Origin: Whitmania pigra
Taxonomy: Eukaryota > Annelida > Clitellata > Hirudinida > Haemopidae
Direction: 5' to 3'
Length of the DNA: 64,000 nucleotides
Assembly: GCA_021613335.1 (NCBI GenBank)
Contig: JAJTWR010000305.1
Coordinates: forward strand, 1,853,501 to 1,917,500
Shown here: in pieces, positions 58,801 through 64,000 of the stretch
Numbering within the stretch: the first letter of the stretch is position 1
Layout: each line of letters begins with the position of its first letter
Translations under genes and position numbers: made by a program
Notes under the pieces: generated by a model
The model's database searches: none
Told to the model about the DNA's origin: nothing
Seen by the model: only the letters and a program-made list of their open reading frames with translations

Positions 58801-61800
58801 CCTGTCGAAGATGATTATTTACGTGACGAGGATGTATATCCAGGGAAACCTGATTATCGCGAAGATGAAGACAGATATCCAAAGGATGAGTATCTCCGTG
58901 ATCATGTTTATTTTGATGAAAAATATCCAGAAATGCAAAACTACCCGGAACGCGAAGGAGAGTATCTAGAGCAATATTACTCGGAAGATGACTATTCAGA
59001 ATATGACTATCCCAGGTCAGACAAAAGGTATCCTGATGATAAACCAAAAGACGAATATTACCAAGCAGATTCTGAGGAAAGGCTCGATAGACCTGGTATA
59101 CATTGGCATAAAAGTACGCCTTATAAAAAGAGTTTAAAATCTACCTCTAAATGGAAGCCTTTTACTGGATGGGGTAATTTTGGTCGGGATAACGCTTGGT
59201 GGGATATTCAGAGGTCAAGCTCTGGCAAATTTAAGCCATTCTTCAGGAGCACAAAATCTCAGAAAACATTTACTGAAGTTTTTACAGATGGATTTTGGGG
59301 TGAAAATAATGATACTTCTCAAGTTCCATTATTAAACGATCGTTGGTGGCAAGTTTCTGATCAGAGTTTCGATGTGATGTCTGGCCAAACTCGAGCAGAT
59401 TTATTGAGTACTCCCGGCACAGGTAATGATAAACTTCATTTATTTTAGTTTATTTTAATGCATACAACCCCTTTTTCTTATGAATAATACCAGCTATATT
59501 AGGTTTTAAACTATAACTTATTTCATTATAATTTGTATTATAATTTATAATTGCATTATAATTTCTTAATGCATACAACCCTTTTTTCTTATGAATAATT
59601 CCAGTTATATTAGTTTCTAAACTATAACTTATTTCATTATAATTTGTACCATATTTATATTAACATATAATTCTGTAACATATTTCAATATAATTTATAT
59701 TTACGACTCGATTTGGATTGAATTTTGTTTGAAAGCCCGATTATGTCGCAAGCCATACTCTGTCGATTTCAAATGTACCTTCAAATATGAGGCGCAATTG
59801 ATTAGCGAAAACAACATGGTCATCCGTGATCTGGCAAAAAGTGACATCTTTCGGCCTAAACCTCTTTGGACTCCTCCAGCCAGTCTGGCAGGAAGATTCA
59901 TTATTGCCATCACCAATTTGGAGTCTTGCGACAATTGGTTTGTTACGAGCGTGAAGTTTACACTCAAAGGAGTCACACAATTTTCAGTCTTTGTTGGCAC
60001 GCAATCCATATTATCGGAGGTACGTGCATTTGGATTAATGAATATTTAAAATCACTATTAAAGTCACAATTAATGATAACTAATGAGTTCGTAGTTAGAA
60101 ATTTTAATAATTTTTCATAAACGTTTGACGGTGTTAATCGATCCTCACATTAAAGAGCAATATAATAATTTGACAATTTTTTATATTGGTCAGTGAGTGC
60201 TCAAATTCATGATAAAGTTTTTGCATTCGACAATAAAGAAACAATCGTATAAAACAATTTGCTTTTTGTCAGGCAACGGTTAAGTTACGAATGGTTAAGT
60301 ATTGTCATCGCCATAGCGTTATGAAATGAACTTTAATAAATAAACGAATAAATTGATCGATCGGATGCTACGAATGTAGTCTGGTAGAAATATTGTTCTT
60401 ATTATTATAGATGGAAATAAGAGGAGGTGAAGTGACGAAGATTTACAAAGAAGGAATCTTCGAAGGATCCACGGTCGAGATCGTTGTTGAAGAAAGGCGG
60501 AAGCGTTGTAGCGTATACGACGTGGAAGTAATCTATTGTTGCGGTAGGATGCCATTATAGCATTAGAGCGATGAATAATGTTACTATTATCACAATCGAC
60601 GATAGCAAAATATTTAAGTTATATTTCTTGATCTTGCAGCTTGCTTGCAGTTAATGATGTTAATAGTGTTAAATGGAGTTAAAAACAGTTTTTACAATTT
60701 CGTTTTATCTGAAAACCTTTAGTTTTTTGTAAATTATGCAAATAATCAAATTTAGATTTTGAGATATTATTGCGACACTTTTATCTGCTTAGTTTTGATG
60801 AATGTCGCATTAAATATTTCCATTATCAAAACGATAAGTAATATGCATGTAAAAATTTCTAATTTTTTTTGGCATTCGTGGGAGATGACAACAATTTTTT
60901 TGTCATCCAAAGATTTATCTTAAGAAGATAGATATAATTCGAGCGTTGTGAAGACAAACATTCAATAAATGATTTACTGTCGGTGTATATGGGAAAACAA
61001 AAAATCCCATAAATGATTTAATATTAAAAAATTGCGATTCAATATTGCAGAGTTTGTTCCAACTACCACGGCCACCACTACCCCTTGGACCACGACTGTT
61101 ACCTTGACAAGCACACAAACTACCACCTTTCCGACAAGCACACAAACTACCACCTTTCCGACAAGCACACAAACTACCACTATTCCCACAACTATACAAA
61201 CCACATCTGTTCTCACTACTTCACCAACTAGTATCACTATTCCCACAGAAATGACCACTGTTACAGAAACTACTGAAGGTATTATATAATCAACTTTATG
61301 TCTCTTTTTTTTTTTCTTCCACGGAATGCAACACTCTGAACTTTGGCGCTTGTGTAGTTACTATAAAAATGTTTTAAATATATTTTTTTGTTTTTAGTTC
61401 CAACTACAATATCGCCTCAACCGGCTAGCTCGTGTAAAATGGAAACGACGAATGTTTTAGAGTGGGCCATTGTTAACTCTCTACCCTGCCAATTTCCAAG
61501 CTCCGAATTAGTGATTACGACTTGCAAAGGAGTATGCGACAGTTTCACCCAGGGGCGCGTGGAATTTGTTAATGGTCCTTTTATAAATCCAGTCAGGTAT
61601 TCTACTTTTAGTTCTTCAGTAATCCTTTTAAACCTATATTTCATCTTCGCAACAAACAAGTTAACAATTTGAAAAAACCCGATTTAATCTTCGTACTAGT
61701 AGTATTTTATTAATGTCCTCAACATAACTTCATAAAGAAAGTAAGTAAGTTGATTATTAACATCCGCTGCATATATAGATTAGGACGCAGCCGGATTCCT

Positions 61801-63155
61801 TGCTGCCATCTTGACCTTGTTTGTCTTGACCATTGGACCATGCTCGATGTAATCTTTGACAATTAGTACATTTTATACCATTAAACCGCATCAGGTCATG
61901 TCAGTGTTGCGGTGGAACTGGCTCATTTATCAACATCACTGGAGTAAACTGCACTGGACCTGGCTTTGTACCAAATCAACCTCAAATTTTGACTGTGTTA
62001 GTGTATGACACTTGCAGCTGTCAGGAAGGTCATTGCTTAACAGGAACTGGACGTTAGTTTTCTAAATTGAGAATTTTTGTTGCCTGTTTTTTTAAAAATC
62101 CAAAATCTATAATAGAAATATTTCTTAGTAAATTTCTTAGACAAAGTAAATTTTATTGCAGCTTCCTCGACCACAGTTAAAACAACGCCAGCCCGTAAGC
62201 CTTAGAAATTCTTTAAATTTTAACTTTTACTTATGTAGTCATTTCAAATCATTAATTTATTAGCATTATGTGATCCCAAACTTCCCTTTGTGTACGTGAC
62301 GCCAAAATCACGAAACAACTTCAGAATTATTCTTCAGTTACAATCTAATCAACCAGTGACCGACAGAAATATCAGAGATTTGGTATGAATAGCCAAATGA
62401 TCACGATTAAGTTTATTTAGATCGAATGTAATTATTGTTGTTAAACGATGCAGATATGAAATTTTTGATAAGGAGTAATTTACAAATTTTGTGTCAAGTC
62501 ATTCAAATCTACACACAATTTTTCTCAATAATTTTCACAAAATCTACACAAAAATGTTACGTTTAGATTTCAGACAAAAAATTTTGGTCACCTCCGGCGA
62601 TATTGCAGAAAGGTTTTGCTATTAAACTGGACATATTAGAAGAATGCAGTACGCAGTGGATCGTACTCGGAGTGAAGTTCCAGATGAAGGGAGTGAGAAC
62701 GTACAGCGTCGCCGTTGGAAATACATTGGTGGCTGACTACGTGAGTAAAATATTTTGCAACGAAAACTTGAAATATTTTAAATGTTTGATGACAAATGTA
62801 GGAGGATGCTGAGGAGGGCTTGTCTAAATTCGTCAAGGAAGGGGTGTACTACGGATCATCTCTGGTTATAACCATTCACAAGCGATTCAAGGAGCTACAC
62901 ATTAATTGCGTCGAGATGGTTGCATGTTGCGGTGAGACAACAGAATAAATTTTTTTTTTTTTAAATTACATTATTAAGTTTAATTGTTATTTGGAATATG
63001 GCGTTATTTAATTACTACATTTATTATATAGTACTCACATTATGTACTTAGTAAAAAGAAGGAATCTTTGAAGGCTTAGTAACATTTATTTCTAATCCTA
63101 ATCGTTTTCAGGTAGTACGAATATAGAAATGGCAACTCCAGCTGACTATAGATGA
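44996..63155 (+). CDS. Giant secreted multidomain VWD/C8/TIL/LDLa protein
   Basis: Forty-seven coding exons join in phase from the ATG at 44996 to TGA at 63153-63155, giving about 2861 residues. Order, with residue ranges: signal peptide 1-30; EMI-like 36-125 and EGF 130-160; TB-like Cys module 165-242; VWD1-C8-TIL 243-616; VWD2-C8-TIL and a Cys-rich extension 617-1106; VWD3-C8-TIL 1107-1471; four LDLa repeats 1472-1642; unknown module copies 1-2 (1643-1947); basic block 1976-2091; acidic Tyr-rich block 2110-2260; module copy 3 (2362-2500); Thr-rich segment 2501-2576; cystine-knot-like module 2580-2695; module copy 4 (2707-2847). The VWD-C8-TIL assemblies are those of gel-forming mucins, otogelin, SCO-spondin, hemolectin and sea-star footprint protein, which form extracellular matrices, glues or clots. 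I do not recognise this overall architecture, so function is inference. There is no membrane anchor. Confidence 0.85.
45231..46069 (+). other. EMI-like plus EGF module (exons 2-4 of the giant gene)
   Basis: Exons 45231-45449, 45846-45907 and 45965-46069. The end of the first module, [13 protein letters not shown], has the paired Cys and Gly-Trp of EMI domains, and it runs straight into [19 protein letters not shown], a classic EGF repeat. EMI followed by EGF is a common order in extracellular matrix proteins. The N-terminal half of the EMI is divergent. Confidence 0.6.
46127..46655. repeat. Long TTA microsatellite with an internal 289-base duplication
   Basis: Almost the whole intron is TTA/TTATTG repeats. 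A non-simple core (GATATTATTATGATTAATAT and onward) occurs twice, starting at 46261 and 46550, so a unit of about 289 bases has been duplicated. It ends just before the acceptor at 46666. Confidence 0.9.
46666..46899 (+). other. TB-like cysteine module (exon 5 of the giant gene)
   Basis: One 234-base exon encodes a Cys-rich module with [20 protein letters not shown], the ICC...GWG...CE pattern that resembles TGF-beta-binding (TB) domains of fibrillin and LTBP. Exact Cys count and spacing differ from typical TB, so this is a resemblance and not a firm assignment. Confidence 0.45.
47028..48633 (+). other. First VWD-C8-TIL assembly (exons 6-11)
   Basis: VWD1 spans 47028-47645, starting near [19 protein letters not shown] and ending [11 protein letters not shown]. 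The linker and C8 lie in 47729-48286 ([33 protein letters not shown]). TIL is 48387-48633 ([19 protein letters not shown] to CPC). The cysteine ladders are complete. Confidence 0.85.
48715..51848 (+). other. Second VWD-C8-TIL assembly (exons 12-18)
   Basis: VWD2 runs 48715-50590, from [20 protein letters not shown] to [16 protein letters not shown]8 is one exon, 50726-50972 (HCTLVG ... FDICMQDSC ... LAALAERC). TIL-type Cys runs follow at 51204-51462, and another Cys-rich stretch at 51647-51848 (CGSTCISLD ... FDGCTCPSG). The segment before the third VWD is longer than usual. Confidence 0.8.
52064..55072 (+). other. Third VWD-C8-TIL assembly (exons 19-26)
   Basis: VWD3 lies in 52247-53147 ([20 protein letters not shown], later [16 protein letters not shown]). 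C8 is split over 53789-53922 and 54062-54171 ([22 protein letters not shown]). TIL is 54583-54732 ([18 protein letters not shown]), followed by a VWC-like tail at 54976-55072. The intron 54172-54582 carries a SINE. Confidence 0.85.
54274..54502 (+). mobile_element. tRNA-derived SINE in an intron of the giant gene
   Basis: The head contains a pol III A box (TTGGCCGAATGGG, 54284-54296) and B box (GCGTTCGAAACCC, 54341-54353) at tRNA spacing, like Ser/Leu-type tRNA. The body holds a perfect 24-base tandem repeat (AGCGCTATATAAATGTTTTC..., starts 54385 and 54409) and ends in an A-rich tail near 54502. AAGCGCCTCTGA appears before and after the tail. Confidence 0.75.
55239..56336 (+). other. Four LDL-receptor class A repeats (exons 27-30)
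   Basis: Each exon (55239-55399, 55532-55648, 55933-56055, 56223-56336) carries one repeat with the six Cys and the acidic calcium-binding end, for example [16 protein letters not shown] and [16 protein letters not shown]. The first repeat is weaker ([16 protein letters not shown]). All four are bounded by phase-1 introns, allowing exon shuffling. Confidence 0.9.
56445..57703 (+). other. Unrecognised module, copies 1 and 2 (exons 31-34)
   Basis: Copy 1 is 56445-56743 plus 56887-57025; copy 2 is 57137-57462 plus 57553-57703. Copy 2 shows the pattern of the family: an early Cys-Pro/Asp segment, [20 protein letters not shown], then after a phase-0 intron a strand-rich segment ending HLTACC. Copy 1 is more divergent and ends LACV. 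See also copies 3 and 4. Confidence 0.6.
58191..59422 (+). other. Basic block followed by acidic tyrosine-rich block (exons 36-37)
   Basis: Exon 58191-58538 is Lys/Gly/Pro/Gln-rich and strongly basic ([18 protein letters not shown]). Exon 58613-59422 starts basic, then turns into a long Asp/Glu/Tyr-rich run (about 58717-59090) with loosely repeated YP, DEYLRD and DDYSEYDYP units and almost no Cys. Both blocks look disordered. Many Tyr lie beside acidic residues, the usual context for sulfation. Confidence 0.75.
59457..59655. repeat. Intronic tandem repeat, about 111-base unit
   Basis: Two diverged copies of a segment starting AATGCATACAACCC and including CTTATGAATAAT and ACTATAACTTATTTCATTAT begin at about 59457 and 59568. 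It looks like a local duplication in the intron before module copy 3. Confidence 0.8.
59736..60543 (+). other. Unrecognised module, copy 3 (exons 38-39)
   Basis: Exons 59736-60019 and 60411-60543. Key stretches are [40 protein letters not shown] and, after the phase-0 intron, [19 protein letters not shown] ending VIYCC. It aligns well with copy 4. Confidence 0.65.
61051..61278 (+). other. Thr-rich mucin-like segment with a 27-base coding repeat (exon 40)
   Basis: About 75 residues, mostly Thr with Ser and Pro. A 27-base unit encoding TSTQTTTFP occurs twice perfectly from 61107, followed by a third partial copy (TSTQTTTIP). This is a likely site of dense O-glycosylation. Such arrays usually vary in copy number between individuals. 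Confidence 0.85.
61398..62052 (+). other. Cystine-knot-like module (exons 41-42)
   Basis: Exons 61398-61596 and 61895-62052. [21 protein letters not shown] and a final [10 protein letters not shown] follow the Cys order of C-terminal cystine-knot (CTCK) domains of mucins and VWF, which drive dimerisation. Here another module follows, so it is internal. The assignment rests on Cys pattern alone. Confidence 0.6.
62264..62931 (+). other. Unrecognised module, copy 4 (exons 44-46)
   Basis: Exons 62264-62382, 62567-62740 and 62802-62931. Stretches are [40 protein letters not shown] and, after the phase-0 intron, [17 protein letters not shown] ending MVACC. It is followed by a 14-residue tail and the stop at 63155. 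Confidence 0.65.
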
Positions 63156-63249
63156 TGACCAAACAAAATACACGGATCTAAATTTTATTTGAAAAACAAT
63201 CTGACATTATATAATTTTAAATCTAATTGTTTGACTTAAAGTGACTTTT

Positions 63250-63255
63250 AATAAA
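63250..63255 (+). promoter_or_regulatory. Poly(A) signal of the giant gene
   Basis: AATAAA about 95 bases after the stop codon, the first such hexamer downstream. Confidence 0.7.
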
Positions 63256-64000
63256 ACTATAGCCATTAAAAGTTATTTTTATGCTTGCATCTCGTTGATG
63301 TGTTATTTGGTAACGTCATTGTACGCTGGAATTATTACCCTGTCCGCAGTTTTTTAATCATTTTATCAACCCGATAAATTATTCATTAATAATGTCGAAA
63401 ATGGCATCGTGACAATATTTTTAGTGAGTGGGATTTGTCGTAGGAATAGAAATATTGAAACTAAATATTTTAAATGTTCAACTTAACATTAAATGGCTCT
63501 CTTGAGTTTAAACTCAGAAATGCCTTCATTATTATCTATCTGTTAAATGAGACCAACAGTGATCGATTAATTCTGCTATTCCATGTCTCGCATTTCTTGC
63601 AATTTACAAACAAAGAAAATCAACAAAAAGCAACAAACGCATGGATGAGTTTGCAGGCAACATCTAACAAATTATTTCATTATTTTTATTATAAGCGTAA
63701 AGTGATCACAAAGAATAAAGCTGCAGAATTTGTCGCCGCTGAAGCATCCAAAAGACTTTTCTCTTTTGATGTTGATTGGTGGAGGAGGCAAGTACTTGGT
63801 TTGAAATAGTTGAGCATCAAACAACTCTCCGCCCTTAAAAACGACCTCGCGACCTTTTGAAGTCTTTTTTGACCTCTTGATTTTCTCTATTTCTTGTTTT
63901 TAAAGTAAACAACCTTTTATTGAGGGACATTTTGTATACAAAATATATGAAGTTTAATCATGTTATCTTCAAAAGTGTAACTTAATAATCTTATTTTTTA
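63256..64000. other. Right end of window, nothing assignable
   Basis: A plus-strand open frame at 63474-63809 ends in a charged, plausibly coding stretch (KAAEFVAAEASKRLFSFD). It has no recognised family and may be an exon of a gene beyond the window or chance. Confidence 0.3.

Noticed and set aside
60915..61258. Minus-strand Cys/Gly- and Val-rich repetitive frames
   Set aside because: They are the antisense of the Thr-rich exon and its 27-base repeat.
56445..62931. Assignment of the repeated module to discoidin (F5/8C) domains
   Set aside because: Such domains occur in hemolectin-type proteins, but the boundary Cys and the usual core motifs of F5/8C are not visible here.

Overview
This window is a piece of animal nuclear genome: AT-rich, with many short introns and canonical GT-AG splice sites. 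I built exon models by joining frames across splice sites and comparing them with known families; every model given exon by exon keeps phase from end to end. An acetylcholine receptor subunit, a paramyosin-type rod, a GRIP golgin, STN1 and a large VWD/C8/TIL protein together point to an invertebrate bilaterian. I cannot name the phylum.

Layout. 1-892 (+) is the 3' end of a DNAJC17-like gene. It converges with a neugrin-like mitochondrial gene (1168-2275, -). STN1 of the CST telomere complex (2939-5248, -) and an alpha-type nicotinic receptor subunit (5592-9211, -) follow in the same orientation. CIAO2A (10619-11774, +) converges with the golgin GCC2 (12306-18676, -). GCC2 shares a short head-to-head promoter with the helicase DDX41 (18965-23136, +). 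DDX41 converges with HADHB, the mitochondrial trifunctional protein beta subunit (23447-26892, -). An unrecognised two-exon gene (27849-29509, +), a paramyosin-like rod gene (30915-37108, -) and an unrecognised 1185-residue, apparently disordered protein (39395-43610, +) follow.

The last third, 44996-63155 (+), is one 47-exon gene for a secreted protein of about 2861 residues: signal peptide, EMI-like and EGF modules, a TB-like Cys module, three VWD-C8-TIL assemblies, four LDL-receptor class A repeats, four copies of a module I do not recognise, a basic block followed by an acidic Tyr-rich block, a Thr-rich segment, and a cystine-knot-like module that is not at the C-terminus. Mucus, glue or clotting matrix are the reasonable guesses. 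This is the most novel object in the window.

Mobile and repeat DNA sits mostly in introns: a solo LTR with 5-bp target duplication (34903-35414), a tRNA-derived SINE (about 54274-54502), a probable MITE (16895-17370), a hAT-like fragment (from 7758), a long TTA microsatellite carrying a 289-bp internal duplication, and smaller tandem repeats. The genes are mostly unrelated housekeeping functions; adjacency reflects compact packing and not an operon or pathway.
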